64,000 nucleotides of DNA from Phaeobacter bryozoorum (GCF_041893525.1 NZ_CP169068.1); one strand, 5' to 3'. Shown: positions 7,558-17,093, numbered from the stretch's first letter. Translations and numbers: made by a program. Notes: generated by a model from the letters alone, not told the origin.

Positions 7558-9006
7558 ATGGAGATGCCAGCCCCGGATCAGACCGTCCTGTCGCGCAAGG
7601 CTGAACTTGTTTCGCGTCTTTCTGCCGTGCTGCCTGCGGATGCGCTGGTCGAAGATCCCGCAGAGACGCGGGCCTACGAATGTGATGCGCTGACCGCCTA
7701 CAAATGCCCGCCGATGCTGGTGGTGCTGCCGCGGAGCACGCAAGAGGTCTCGGATGTGCTGCGGATCTGCCACGAGGCAGGCGTGCCGGTGGTCCCGCGC
7801 GGGGCCGGGACGTCGCTGGCCGGCGGGGCGCTGCCAACGGCCGATTGTGTCCTTCTGGGCGTCGCGCGGATGAACGCGGTGCTGGAAACGGATTACGACA
7901 ACCGCATTATCCGGGTGCAAACCGGCCGCACCAACCTGAGTGTTTCGGGCGCGGTGGAGGAACAGGATTTCTTCTATGCTCCTGATCCGTCCTCGCAGCT
8001 GGCCTGCGCCATCGCCGGCAATATCGCGATGAACTCCGGTGGCGCGCATTGTCTCAAATACGGTGTGACCACCAACAACCTCATGGGTGTCACCATGGTG
8101 ATGATGGATGGCACCGTGGTCGAGATCGGCGGCGCCCATCTGGATGCGGGCGGGCTGGATCTGCTGGGGGTGATCTGCGGCAGCGAAGGGCAGCTGGGCG
8201 TGGTGACCGAGGCGACCCTGCGGATCCTGCGCAAACCCGAAGGCGCGCGCCCGGTGCTGATCGGTTATGACAGCAACGAGGTGGCGGGGGCCTGCGTCAG
8301 CGATATCATCAGGGCAGGGGTTCTGCCGGTTGCGATCGAATTCATGGACCGGCCCTGCATCGAGGCCTGCGAGGCCTTTGCCAAGGCGGGTTACCCGATG
8401 TGCGAGGCGCTGTTGATCATCGAGGTCGAAGGCAGCGATGCGGAAATTGACCTCCAGCTGAGCCTGATCACCGAGATAGCCCGTTCGCACAATCCGGTGG
8501 AGCTGCGCGAGGCGCGTGACAGCGACGAGGCCGCGCGGATCTGGCTGGGCCGAAAATCGGCCTTCGGGGCGATGGGGCAGATCAACGACTATATGTGTCT
8601 GGATGGCACGATCCCTGTCACCGCGCTGCCGCTTGTCCTGCGCCGCATTGGGGAAATGAGCCGGGAGTTCGGACTGGACGTCGCCAATGTGTTCCATGCG
8701 GGCGATGGCAATATGCACCCGCTGATCCTGTTCGATGCCAACAAGCCCGGCGATCTGGAGACCTGCGAAGCCTTTGGCGCCGAAATCCTGAAGCTCTGTG
8801 TGGAGGTGGGCGGATGCCTCACCGGAGAGCATGGCGTGGGGATCGAAAAGCGCGATCTGATGCTGCATCAATACCGGCCCGCCGATATCGAGGCGCAGCT
8901 GCGGGTGAAAGATGTGTTCGATCCGAAATGGCTGCTCAACCCGGCGAAAGTGTTCCCGCTGTCCACAACGCAAAGCAGACGCGCGCCCGCAATCGCGGCT
9001 CAGTAA
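7558..9006 (+). CDS. glcD: Glycolate oxidase FAD-binding subunit GlcD
   Basis: The catalytic flavin subunit of the membrane-associated glycolate oxidase, which oxidises glycolate to glyoxylate. At 482 residues it has the normal size. The FAD-binding PCMH domain includes VPVVPRGAGTSLAGGALP (about 80-97), and the C-terminal domain carries HAGDGNMHP and LTGEHGVGIEKRD. The ATG follows AGGAGAG. It is the first gene of glcDEF. D-lactate dehydrogenases share this fold, but the triplet with glcE and glcF supports glycolate. Confidence 0.93.
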   Translation: MEMPAPDQTVLSRKAELVSRLSAVLPADALVEDPAETRAYECDALTAYKCPPMLVVLPRSTQEVSDVLRICHEAGVPVVPRGAGTSLAGGALPTADCVLLGVARMNAVLETDYDNRIIRVQTGRTNLSVSGAVEEQDFFYAPDPSSQLACAIAGNIAMNSGGAHCLKYGVTTNNLMGVTMVMMDGTVVEIGGAHLDAGGLDLLGVICGSEGQLGVVTEATLRILRKPEGARPVLIGYDSNEVAGACVSDIIRAGVLPVAIEFMDRPCIEACEAFAKAGYPMCEALLIIEVEGSDAEIDLQLSLITEIARSHNPVELREARDSDEAARIWLGRKSAFGAMGQINDYMCLDGTIPVTALPLVLRRIGEMSREFGLDVANVFHAGDGNMHPLILFDANKPGDLETCEAFGAEILKLCVEVGGCLTGEHGVGIEKRDLMLHQYRPADIEAQLRVKDVFDPKWLLNPAKVFPLSTTQSRRAPAIAAQ

Positions 9007-9040
9007 CAGATGGTAGTCGACAGGCCCCGATGCGGGCATG

Positions 9041-9085
9041 TTGCGGGGGCCTTGCCCCCACACCCCCAGAGTATTTTTGAAAAGG
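9041..9085 (+). repeat. Dispersed hairpin repeat between glcD and glcE
   Basis: GGGGGC-CTT-GCCCCC hairpin (9045-9059) followed by CCCCCAGAGTATTTTTGAAAAG. This hairpin plus GAGTATTTTT tail is of the type scattered between genes in Rhodobacteraceae; related copies are at 24175 and 32431. Here it sits inside an operon, just before the glcE start. Confidence 0.6.
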
Positions 9086-9092
9086 TGAAATC

Positions 9093-10193
9093 ATGACACC
9101 TCAGAGTGAGGCCGAACTGGCCGAGATTATTGCGGGGGCCAAGGGGCCTTTGAGTATCCGAGGCGGCGGCACCCGCGGTATCGCCGACAACGGCGCGCCG
9201 CTGTCGGTCGCGGGGTTGAGCGGTGTCACCCTTTACGAGCCGGGAGCGTTGACGCTTGTTGTGCAGGCGGGCACACCGGTTGAGGAGGTGAAGCAGATCC
9301 TGGCAGGTGAAAACCAGCGCCTCGCCTTTGAGCCGATGGACCATCGCGGACTGCTTGGAACCGATGGCGCGCCCACTATGGGCGGTGTGTTTGCCGCCAA
9401 TATCTCCGGTCCCCGCCGCATCCAATGTGGTGCGGCGCGCGATTTCCTGTTGGGGGTGCGGTTTGTGGACGGCCGCGGTGACGTGCTTAGCAACGGTGGC
9501 CGGGTCATGAAGAATGTCACCGGCTATGATCTGGTCAAGCTGATGGCCGGTGCCCATGGCACTCTGGGTGTGCTGAGTGAGCTGTCGTTGAAAGTCCTGC
9601 CCAAGGCTGAAGCCTGCGGAACCGTAGCGGTTGACGTCGCCGATCTGGCAACAGCAGTGGCGGCCATGTCGGTTGCGCTGGGCTCTCCTTATGATGTGAC
9701 CGGGGCCGCCTATGATCCGGATGCGCGAAGGGCCTATATCCGGCTTGAGGGGTTTGAGGCCTCCGTTGCCTACCGTGCCGAAGCCCTGGCGAAGGAGTTG
9801 GCTGGATTTGGCGCCCCGGAGATCTCTCTTGGTGAGAGCACCGCATTGTGGGAGGGGGTTCGCGATGTGGCAGCTTTCCACGACAAACCGGGCGATGTCT
9901 GGCGTATTTCGGTGAAACCCTCCGACGCGGTGGCGCTGGCGCCCGCACTGCGGGCGGAGGCTTTGCAGTTTGACTGGGGCGGCGGGCTGATCTGGGCGCT
10001 GGTGCCCGAGGGGACTGACCTGCGGGCGCGGATCGGCGTGCCAGGCCATGCAACGCTGGTGCGGGCGTCTGCTCAAACCCGGCAGCAGCTGGGACAATTT
10101 CATCCGCAACCTGCCACGCTTGGCGCGATATCTGCGGGGCTGCGCCAGCAGTTCGATCCGCGCGGCATTCTTAATCCGGGACTGATGGGGTAG
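9093..10193 (+). CDS. glcE: Glycolate oxidase FAD-binding subunit GlcE
   Basis: The second flavoprotein-like subunit of glycolate oxidase (366 residues). It has only the FAD-binding domain: LSIRGGGTRGI near residue 20, then PTMGGVFAANISGPRRIQCG and MKNVTGYDLVKLMAGAHGTLG, with a shorter C-terminal part than GlcD. It stops 3 bases before glcF and is cotranscribed with it. Needed together with GlcD and GlcF for activity in E. coli. Confidence 0.93.
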   Translation: MTPQSEAELAEIIAGAKGPLSIRGGGTRGIADNGAPLSVAGLSGVTLYEPGALTLVVQAGTPVEEVKQILAGENQRLAFEPMDHRGLLGTDGAPTMGGVFAANISGPRRIQCGAARDFLLGVRFVDGRGDVLSNGGRVMKNVTGYDLVKLMAGAHGTLGVLSELSLKVLPKAEACGTVAVDVADLATAVAAMSVALGSPYDVTGAAYDPDARRAYIRLEGFEASVAYRAEALAKELAGFGAPEISLGESTALWEGVRDVAAFHDKPGDVWRISVKPSDAVALAPALRAEALQFDWGGGLIWALVPEGTDLRARIGVPGHATLVRASAQTRQQLGQFHPQPATLGAISAGLRQQFDPRGILNPGLMG

Positions 10194-10196
10194 ATC

Positions 10197-11531
10197 ATGC
10201 AAACCACGTTTACCGAAGAGCAACTGCGCGATCCCGGCACCCAGCGGGCCAATGAGATTCTGCGGACCTGTGTGCACTGCGGCTTTTGCACGGCAACCTG
10301 CCCGACCTATCAGGTTCTCGGCGATGAGTTGGACAGCCCGCGCGGACGGATCTATCTGATCAAGGACATGCTGGAGAACGAGCGCAAGCCCGACGCCAAG
10401 ACGGTGAAGCACATCGACCGCTGCCTGTCCTGCCTCGCCTGCATGTCGACCTGCCCGTCGGGTGTGCATTACATGCATCTCGTCGATCACGCCCGTGCCT
10501 ATATCGAAAAACACTATGACCGGCCCTGGAGCGATCGTGCCCTGCGCTGGCTGCTGGCGCGGATTCTGCCCTATCCCGGCCGCTTCCGGCTGGCGCTCGT
10601 CGGGGCGAAGCTGGCACGGCCGTTTCGTGCATTTGTGCCTGACGCGCGATTGCGGGCGATGCTGGACATGGCGCCGAAGCGCATTCCGCCGGTCAGCCGC
10701 AACGATGATCCGCAGCGATTTGCACCAATTGGACCGCGCAAGAAACGCGTGGCCCTGATGACCGGGTGCGCGCAGAAGGCGCTCAACACCGATATCAATG
10801 ATGCCACGATCCGCCTGTTACGCCGTCTCGGCTGCGAGGTTGTCGTCGCCGAAGGGGCGGGGTGCTGCGGGGCGCTGACACATCATATGGGTCGCGAAGA
10901 CGAAAGCCATGCCACCGCTGCCAAGAACATCCGCGCCTGGTGCACAGAGATGGACTGGAAGGGCCTCGATGCGATTGTGATCAACACCTCCGGTTGCGGC
11001 ACGACGGTGAAAGACTACGGGCATATGTTCCGAAATGATCCTCTGGCGGCAGATGCGGCGCGGGTGTCGGCCATTGCCATGGACATATCGGAACTGCTGA
11101 TGCAGCTGGAACTGCCAGAAGGTGAGGACAAGCAGCTGACCGTGGCCTATCACGCGGCCTGTTCACTGCAACATGGCCAGCAGATCAAAACCCACCCCAA
11201 GACCCTTCTGAAGCGGGCAGGTTTCTCTATTGTTGAACCGGCGGATCCACATCTGTGCTGCGGGTCGGCCGGAACCTACAATCTGATGCAGCCGGAAATT
11301 TCGGCAGAGCTGAAGGCGCGTAAGGTCAAGACGCTTGAGGCGAAGAAACCGGACCTCATCGCGGCCGGGAATATTGGCTGCATGATGCAGATCGGATCGG
11401 GTACCGAGCTGCCTATCGTGCACACTGTTGAGCTGTTGGACTGGGCGACAGGCGGCCCCAAGCCGCGCGCGCTCCAGCTGGGCGGTAGCGTCACTGACAC
11501 ACGGGCCGGTGAGATCCCGATCTTGCGCTGA
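10197..11531 (+). CDS. glcF: Glycolate oxidase iron-sulfur subunit GlcF
   Basis: The electron-transfer subunit of glycolate oxidase (444 residues). Two ferredoxin-type [4Fe-4S] motifs are visible: CVHCGFCTATCP (about 25-36) and CLSCLACMSTCP (about 76-87). Two CCG domains follow (GAGCCGALTHHMG and HLCCGSAGTYNLMQ), as in heterodisulfide-reductase-like proteins. It passes electrons from GlcD/GlcE towards the quinone pool. Last gene of glcDEF. Confidence 0.95.
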   Translation: MQTTFTEEQLRDPGTQRANEILRTCVHCGFCTATCPTYQVLGDELDSPRGRIYLIKDMLENERKPDAKTVKHIDRCLSCLACMSTCPSGVHYMHLVDHARAYIEKHYDRPWSDRALRWLLARILPYPGRFRLALVGAKLARPFRAFVPDARLRAMLDMAPKRIPPVSRNDDPQRFAPIGPRKKRVALMTGCAQKALNTDINDATIRLLRRLGCEVVVAEGAGCCGALTHHMGREDESHATAAKNIRAWCTEMDWKGLDAIVINTSGCGTTVKDYGHMFRNDPLAADAARVSAIAMDISELLMQLELPEGEDKQLTVAYHAACSLQHGQQIKTHPKTLLKRAGFSIVEPADPHLCCGSAGTYNLMQPEISAELKARKVKTLEAKKPDLIAAGNIGCMMQIGSGTELPIVHTVELLDWATGGPKPRALQLGGSVTDTRAGEIPILR

Positions 11532-11656
11532 CGCGGTCGGCAAGAAGCCGCCGCAGGCGCTAAACTGCCCGGGTGCATTCCACGTCCGCTTGCCGTAATT
11601 TTGCCCCAAGCAGTGCTTACCCTCGGAAGCGAGCGATTGGGACATGGGGCGGCGAA

Positions 11657-12499
11657 ATGATGAGCGCGGGAATACGGATCAGGCAGCTGGTGCTGTCGCT
11701 CGCAGCTGCGCTGTCGAGCTTAGCTGTGCCCTCGGCAACGCTAGCCGATGACAGCCGTCTCCAGCGCCTCGAAACCACAGAGGCGGGCCGTGACTGGCAG
11801 GCGGTTGGTCGGCTGGACGTCAATGGCGAAGGGTTCTGTACCGGTGCGCTGATCGCGCCGGATCTGGTGCTGACGGCAGCGCATTGCCTCTATGATCGCG
11901 ACAGCCGCACCCGGATCGAGCCGCAGACCATCGAATTTCTAGCCGGGTGGCGCAATGGTCGGGCCTCGGCCTACCGCAGCGTGCGTCAGGCGGTGATCCA
12001 TCCAAGCTACATCTACGATGGCAAGGTGTCGACCGACAGGGTGCGCAACGATATCGCACTCCTGCAGCTGCAGAGACCGATCCGCAACACCACTGTGACC
12101 CCGTTTGAAACCGATCAGCGCCCGGAGAAAGGCGCCCGGATTGGCGTTGTCTCTTATGCGCATGACCGATCGGAGGCGCCGTCGCTTCAGGATGTCTGTG
12201 CCGTGATGGCCCGGCAGGAGGGGGTGCTGGTGATGTCCTGCGATGTGGACTACGGCTCCTCCGGTGCGCCGGTGTTTTCCTTTGATGCCGGTCGGCCCAA
12301 GATCGTGTCGGTCGTCTCTGCCAAGGCCGAGGTCTCAGGCCAGCAGGTTGCGCTCGGGGCCGCCCTGGCTGAGGAGCTGGCGCTGTTGCGCGCGCAGCTG
12401 GCCGGAAGCCGGATCGGTGGCCAGATGCCGCCCGGTGTCGGGCGTGTAACTGTGGGCGAACGGGGTACGACCTCAGGGGCCAAGTTCATCAAGCAATGA
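11657..12499 (+). CDS. Secreted trypsin-like serine protease
   Basis: A 280-residue exported protein of the chymotrypsin/V8 fold (S1-type). A Sec signal peptide ends near SATLADD. The triad is readable: His76 in LTAAHCLY, Asp132 in RNDIALLQL and Ser202 in YGSSGAPVF. The last motif differs from the classical GDSGGP and is closer to V8-like proteases. I start at 11657; an adjacent ATG at 11660 and an upstream GTG at 11573 are possible. The substrate is unknown. A proline/glycine-rich tail of about 40 residues follows the domain. Confidence 0.85.
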   Translation: MMSAGIRIRQLVLSLAAALSSLAVPSATLADDSRLQRLETTEAGRDWQAVGRLDVNGEGFCTGALIAPDLVLTAAHCLYDRDSRTRIEPQTIEFLAGWRNGRASAYRSVRQAVIHPSYIYDGKVSTDRVRNDIALLQLQRPIRNTTVTPFETDQRPEKGARIGVVSYAHDRSEAPSLQDVCAVMARQEGVLVMSCDVDYGSSGAPVFSFDAGRPKIVSVVSAKAEVSGQQVALGAALAEELALLRAQLAGSRIGGQMPPGVGRVTVGERGTTSGAKFIKQ

Positions 12500-12616
12500 G
12501 ATTTCGCGCCGCTGGCCGCAGCCGGTCGGTAGATCGGCGGTTCAGGCGCATTTCGGCGGCTGTCGGCAACCGGATGAAAGCTGAGAAATTTGTGCGCCCC
12601 AGAGGGTGGACGCCCT

Positions 12617-12644
12617 CTTGAACCGGCAATTCCAGTCCTTATCT
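12617..12644 (+). promoter_or_regulatory. RpoH (heat-shock sigma) promoter of hsp20
   Basis: CTTGAA at 12617-12622 and CCTTATCT at 12637-12644, 14 bases apart, match the sigma-32 consensus CTTGAA - CCCCATnT in spacing and most positions. It lies about 100 bases before hsp20, leaving room for the thermometer. Confidence 0.65.
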
Positions 12645-12694
12645 CAGTGCTGTTCGGATCGCCGATGAACGGGGTCCGACGCTTCAGACGCCCG

Positions 12695-12736
12695 TCCCGA
12701 TTGGGAGGGCAGGTTGAAATCGCTCACTGATGAGGA
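12695..12736 (+). promoter_or_regulatory. Probable ROSE-type RNA thermometer in the hsp20 leader
   Basis: The last hairpin before the ATG pairs UCGCUCA (12720-12726) with UGAGGA (12731-12736) around a CUGA loop. It contains a bulged G opposite the two Gs of the Shine-Dalgarno GAGG (12732-12735). A UYGCU stretch with a bulged G facing the SD is the defining feature of ROSE thermometers. A second small hairpin, UCCC-GAUU-GGGA (12695-12706), precedes it. Heat melting would free the SD, which lies 7 bases from the start. Confidence 0.6.
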
Positions 12737-12742
12737 TGACAC

Positions 12743-13201
12743 ATGCGTAGTTTTGATTTTGCACCGCTGCACCGGGCCACCATTGGCTTTGACCAGATCG
12801 CCGACCTGATGGATCGTGCACTCAGCTCTGATGTCGCGCAGCCGAGCTATCCCCCTTACAATATCGAAAAAACCGCCGCTGATGCCTATCGGATCTCGAT
12901 TGCCGTTGCGGGCTTCTCCGAAGCCGATCTGGGTGTCGAGGTGAAGGAAAACGCGCTCGTCGTTTCGGCCAAGAAATCCGAGGATGACAGCGACCGCACC
13001 TACCTGCATCGCGGTATCGCGACCCGCGCGTTTGAGCGCCGGTTCACCTTGGCCGACCACGTGCGCGTCACCGGCGCCAGCCACTCCGACGGGATGCTGC
13101 ATATCGACCTGCAGCGCGAGGTGCCCGAGGCGCTGAAACCGCGCCGGATCGAGATCACCTCGAACAAGACCCGCGAATTGGACGCCAAACCGGTCAACTG
13201 A
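12743..13201 (+). CDS. Small heat-shock protein Hsp20 (IbpA-like)
   Basis: A 152-residue ATP-independent holdase chaperone. The alpha-crystallin domain spans about residues 36-130 (YNIEKTAADAYRISIAVAGF to MLHIDLQREVPE), and the short tail contains the IEI (I-X-I-type) oligomerisation motif in RRIEITS. It resembles class A rhizobial Hsp20/IbpA proteins. It is monocistronic, with a heat-shock promoter and thermometer upstream and a strong terminator downstream. Confidence 0.93.
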   Translation: MRSFDFAPLHRATIGFDQIADLMDRALSSDVAQPSYPPYNIEKTAADAYRISIAVAGFSEADLGVEVKENALVVSAKKSEDDSDRTYLHRGIATRAFERRFTLADHVRVTGASHSDGMLHIDLQREVPEALKPRRIEITSNKTRELDAKPVN

Positions 13202-13239
13202 TCCGCGCTGATCGCTGAGTTCGGTCAATCCAGAAACAC

Positions 13240-13275
13240 AACAGCCCCCCGGATCCGCCGGGGGGCTGTTTGATT
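13240..13275 (+). terminator. Terminator between hsp20 and the converging phytase-like gene
   Basis: A 13-bp perfect stem: AACAGCCCCCCGG (13240-13252), 5-base loop, CCGGGGGGCTGTT (13258-13270), then TGATTTTG. It can serve both convergent genes. Confidence 0.85.
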
Positions 13276-13292
13276 TTGTGTCGGGAGTCGGC

Positions 13293-15482
13293 TCAGTTCA
13301 CCTTGAGCTGGCTGACCATCCCGATAGAGAAGAACATCGTCTCGCCGGAGGCATCATCGACGCCGTCGTTGTCCGTCACGACAAAGCCTTCTCCCTCGGC
13401 AGTGATCGCGAGGCCTTCGACCTTGTCCAGCACGTAGCCACCGGTTGCGGTCAGATCGGGCAGCAGATCGCGGACCAGCTCCTTGCTGACAACCGGCAGA
13501 TCGCCGCCCAGCGGCGCAGGCTGCATCTCAGCCAGCGGAATGCGGTAGATCTTCTTGGTGATGGCGCGGAAATCATGCTGGTTGTCGCGTTCGATCACAT
13601 AGACATAATCGCCATGCGCCACGATCTCCGACAGGCCGGTCCAGCCGGTCTGCGGCTCAGCCTTGGGATAATGGACCGCCCCCCATTCCTTGGTTTCCAG
13701 ATTGTAGGCCACAAGTTTGACGTGGTTCTTGGGATCGTCTTTCCACTCGCGCTGAACCGCCATCCAGAGCGTCTCGCCGATCCTGGTGATGCCTTCAAAG
13801 CCAAAGCGTTTTTCAACCGCCATCAGTTCGGCGGGCAGACCGATTTCACCCGTCTTTGCCTTTATCAGACCATCCTTGGAGACGTGATAGATCGCGTGCG
13901 GGATGACGCGATCACTGCGGCCTTCGGAGGCCACGTAAAAGCCGCCTGCGCCGTCAAGCGTAATGCCTTCCAGATCCAGTTTCTGGGCGGGGTTGCCGTC
14001 CTGCCGATGGATGCGGATCACATCGACGATGCGGGCCGGTGTCTGGCTGGGGTCAATCTTGAAGATCGAGGGCTGGAAGCCATAGAAACTGTCGTTGACC
14101 GCGTAGATCATGCCATCGGCATCCGCGACCATGCCCGATAGCGCGCCCCAGCCGATCAGTTCATCCGCCCCGGCAGAGGTCAGATGCGGATAGACCGGCG
14201 CGCCATCCTGTAGCGCGTACATCATCACGTGGGCGCGGGGGCCCTTGTCGTCGATCAGGTCCTTTTCATTGGCGGAGACCAGCAGATTGCGCTCAGGCAG
14301 TACAGCGTAGCCTTCCGGGCCGACGCCCGAGGGCAAGAGCTGTGTCAGCACCGGGTTGGCCAGATCGCTGACATCGTAGACGCCGACAACAGACGCCCGC
14401 TCAGCCCCGACAAATACATAGGGTGTGCCGTCGAACTCCGCGAAGATCACGCTTTCGGGTTCCACTCCTTTGGCGTCAGAGCGTTTGTCAGGGTAGTGGC
14501 CGATCTGCACGATTGCATGTTCGAAGGAAGTGCCACTGTCATAGACGACGGTGCCGTCCTTGTTAAAGATCGTCCAGCCACGCGATCCGCCCTGATAGTC
14601 GCCTTCGTTTGCGGTGGCGAAATGGGCGTCATCAATCCAGGTCACCGCATCCGGTTCGCGCAGGCGACCCGTCTGGTTCTCCTCAAAAATCAGTGCACCG
14701 CGTTCGTCCGTGGCGTCGATACCCTCCAGATCGACAGCCCCTGCCGAGAAATGGTTCACGATCTCGCCGTCCCTGGAGACGATCACCAGATGATTGTTCT
14801 CCTGAAGGGTGACGACGGTTTCCCCCAGCCCATTCACAGAGACATACTCTGGTTCCGGGTCCTCGCCTGCGATGTCAGCAAGGCCTGTCAGGCTCACCAT
14901 CTTCATCGACGCGCAATCAAGGCCTCCCTCGGTGGTATTCACCAGCACCAGATTGCCCGCAGGCATCTGCGGCAGCATACCATCATTCAGATCCTCGTCC
15001 CGCTCGTTTTCGATCGCCACGGCGAGGAAGGCGCCATCCTTGGACTTGGCGAGTAAATCCGGCTGACCACCCAGGTCGCAGGATCCGGTTTCAGCGCCTG
15101 TTTCCGTGTCAAAGGATGTCAGCAGACCCGAGGGCTGCGTGTAGCTCTCAGAGGTGTTCACGCCCACATAGGCCGTGCTGCCAACAACCGCGACCGATGT
15201 CGGCTCACCCGGCAGGGCGATATTGCCCTTGGGGGACGGATTGGACGGGTCGGTGATATCAATCAGCCCCAGCGCGCCCAGCGGGCTGTCGGTATAGACC
15301 AGCGTCATGCCATCCGCTGTGACGTCGATGATCTCGGGCGAGGTCTCGCGCGTCTGATCCTCACCGGCGGCCATATTCTGGACAACGGGAAAGGCCGCGA
15401 CGCGGTTAAAGGATTTCTCTGCCTGGGCGACACCAGCGGTGAGGGCCAGCACAGAAGTCAGGCACATGAGGCGCGGAAACAT
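13293..15482 (-). CDS. Secreted esterase-like-activity-of-phytase domain protein
   Basis: A 729-residue exported protein; the signal peptide ends near GVAQA (residue 21). The N-terminal half looks like a WD40/YVTN-type beta propeller (VGSTAYVGVNTSES, EPTSVAVVG). The C-terminal half matches the phytase esterase-like domain (DLEGITLDGAGGFYVASEGR, RFGFEGITRIGETLWMAVQ, VEGLAITAEGEGFVVTDNDGVDD). Such proteins occur in phosphate-scavenging bacteria, but catalysis is unproven. It is a single gene on the minus strand. Confidence 0.8.
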   Translation of the reverse strand: MFPRLMCLTSVLALTAGVAQAEKSFNRVAAFPVVQNMAAGEDQTRETSPEIIDVTADGMTLVYTDSPLGALGLIDITDPSNPSPKGNIALPGEPTSVAVVGSTAYVGVNTSESYTQPSGLLTSFDTETGAETGSCDLGGQPDLLAKSKDGAFLAVAIENERDEDLNDGMLPQMPAGNLVLVNTTEGGLDCASMKMVSLTGLADIAGEDPEPEYVSVNGLGETVVTLQENNHLVIVSRDGEIVNHFSAGAVDLEGIDATDERGALIFEENQTGRLREPDAVTWIDDAHFATANEGDYQGGSRGWTIFNKDGTVVYDSGTSFEHAIVQIGHYPDKRSDAKGVEPESVIFAEFDGTPYVFVGAERASVVGVYDVSDLANPVLTQLLPSGVGPEGYAVLPERNLLVSANEKDLIDDKGPRAHVMMYALQDGAPVYPHLTSAGADELIGWGALSGMVADADGMIYAVNDSFYGFQPSIFKIDPSQTPARIVDVIRIHRQDGNPAQKLDLEGITLDGAGGFYVASEGRSDRVIPHAIYHVSKDGLIKAKTGEIGLPAELMAVEKRFGFEGITRIGETLWMAVQREWKDDPKNHVKLVAYNLETKEWGAVHYPKAEPQTGWTGLSEIVAHGDYVYVIERDNQHDFRAITKKIYRIPLAEMQPAPLGGDLPVVSKELVRDLLPDLTATGGYVLDKVEGLAITAEGEGFVVTDNDGVDDASGETMFFSIGMVSQLKVN

Positions 15483-15579
15483 CTGCTACTCCGAAAGTTG
15501 GACAATTGACTGCCCATGCTCCTGCCCGTTCTGCCTAACGGGAATGTGACGGTTCGATGTAGTTTTGATGATGCAAGAA

Positions 15580-15605
15580 GGCCCCGACAGCGATCTGTCG
15601 GGGCC
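15580..15605 (-). terminator. Terminator-like hairpin after gabD
   Basis: An 11-bp perfect stem, GGCCCCGACAG (15580-15590) with CTGTCGGGGCC (15595-15605), loop CGAT. It lies 12 bases beyond the gabD stop; the T-run is weak. Confidence 0.65.
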
Positions 15606-15617
15606 CTATGTTGCGGA

Positions 15618-17093
15618 TCAGACCGACATGCAGATGTATTTCATCTCCAGATAGTCCTCAATGCCATGGTGGCTGCCCTCTCGGCCCAGCCCCGATTGCT
15701 TGACGCCGCCAAACGGCGCCACCTCGGTCGAGATGATGCCGGTGTTAACGCCGACAATCCCGTATTCGAGCGCTTCGGCCACCTTGTAGACCCGGCTCAG
15801 ATCCTTGGCATAGAAATAGGAGGCAAGGCCAAAGATGGTATCATTGGCCATCTCGATCACGTCGTCCTCGGTCTCGAATTTAAACAGAGGTGCCATCGGG
15901 CCAAAGGTTTCGTCCTGAGAGAACACCATATCCTGTGTGGCGCCGGTGATGATCGTCGGCTCAAAGAAGGTGCCGCCCAGCTCCGAAGGATTGCCGCCCA
16001 GGATCACCTCTGCGCCTTTCTCCTTGGCATCGGCAATATGTGCCTGCACTTTTTCAACAGCTTTCTGGTTGATCAGCGGCCCGAACTGTGTGCCCTCTGT
16101 CAGGCCATCACCAACCGTCATCTTGGCCACGGCCTCCTTCAGCTTGGCAGCAAAGGCGTCATAGACACCGGCCTGCACGTAGATCCGGTTGGCACAGACA
16201 CAGGTCTGGCCGTTGTTGCGGAATTTGCACATGATCGCGCCTTCGACAGCCGCGTCGAGATCGGCATCGTCAAACACGATAAATGGCGCGTTGCCGCCCA
16301 GTTCCATCGAACATTTCATGACGGTATCTGCCGCCTGCCGCATCAGGATACGACCAACCTCGGTGGAGCCGGTAAAGGTCAGCTTGCGCACGGCTTTGTT
16401 CTCGCAGAACTCCTTGCCGGTCTCAGACGCATTGGAGGAGGGGACGACATTGAACACACCAGCAGGAATGCCGGCGCGCTCCGCCAGAACCGCCAGAGCG
16501 GTCGCCGACAGCGGGGTCAGCTCGGCGGGGCGGGAGACAAAGGCGCAGCCAGCCGCCAGCGCCGGGCCCGCCTTGCGGGTGATCATCGCATTGGGAAAAT
16601 TCCACGGCGTGATGGAGGCTGCAACGCCGATCGGCTGTTTCAGAACGGTGATGCGCTTGTCACGCTGGTGGCCCGGAATAGTCTCGCCATAGATGCGTTT
16701 GGCTTCCTCGGCGAAAAACTCGATGAACGATGCGCCATAGGCGATTTCGCCGCGCAATTCCGCCAGAGGCTTGCCCATCTCGGCGGTCAGGATCACCGCC
16801 AGATCCTCCTGGTTTGCCATCATCAGGTCGAACCATTTGCGCAGCACGCCCGCGCGCTCCTTGCCGGTCCATTTGGCCCAGTCCTTCTGCGCGGCCTCTG
16901 CCTGGGCGATGGCGCCTGCCACCTGGCTGCGGCTGACATCGGCCACCTGCGCGATCACATCGCCACGGGCCGGGTTGATCACGTCGAAGGTGCCGTCGTC
17001 GCCATCAACGAACTGGCCGCCGATATAGGCCCGGCTTTCCAGCAGGCTGGGGTCTTTGAGCAGGGATTTCAGATCTGTAGTCGCGTCAAGCAT
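15618..17093 (-). CDS. gabD: NAD(P)-dependent succinate-semialdehyde dehydrogenase
   Basis: An aldehyde dehydrogenase of 491 residues most like GabD, which oxidises succinate semialdehyde to succinate in GABA breakdown. Catalytic residues are visible: Glu in MELGGNAPFIVF (about 264) and Cys in NGQTCVCAN (about 298). TPWNFPNAMITRKAGPALAAGC is the nucleotide-binding region. I start at 17093 because GGGAGG lies 7 bases upstream. No GABA aminotransferase is adjacent; other semialdehydes (for example glutarate) are possible substrates. Divergent from the hydrolase at 17296. Confidence 0.87.
   Translation of the reverse strand: MLDATTDLKSLLKDPSLLESRAYIGGQFVDGDDGTFDVINPARGDVIAQVADVSRSQVAGAIAQAEAAQKDWAKWTGKERAGVLRKWFDLMMANQEDLAVILTAEMGKPLAELRGEIAYGASFIEFFAEEAKRIYGETIPGHQRDKRITVLKQPIGVAASITPWNFPNAMITRKAGPALAAGCAFVSRPAELTPLSATALAVLAERAGIPAGVFNVVPSSNASETGKEFCENKAVRKLTFTGSTEVGRILMRQAADTVMKCSMELGGNAPFIVFDDADLDAAVEGAIMCKFRNNGQTCVCANRIYVQAGVYDAFAAKLKEAVAKMTVGDGLTEGTQFGPLINQKAVEKVQAHIADAKEKGAEVILGGNPSELGGTFFEPTIITGATQDMVFSQDETFGPMAPLFKFETEDDVIEMANDTIFGLASYFYAKDLSRVYKVAEALEYGIVGVNTGIISTEVAPFGGVKQSGLGREGSHHGIEDYLEMKYICMSV

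Noticed and set aside
7558..9006. D-lactate dehydrogenase instead of GlcD
   Set aside because: The fold is shared, but the adjacent glcE and glcF genes make glycolate oxidase far more likely.
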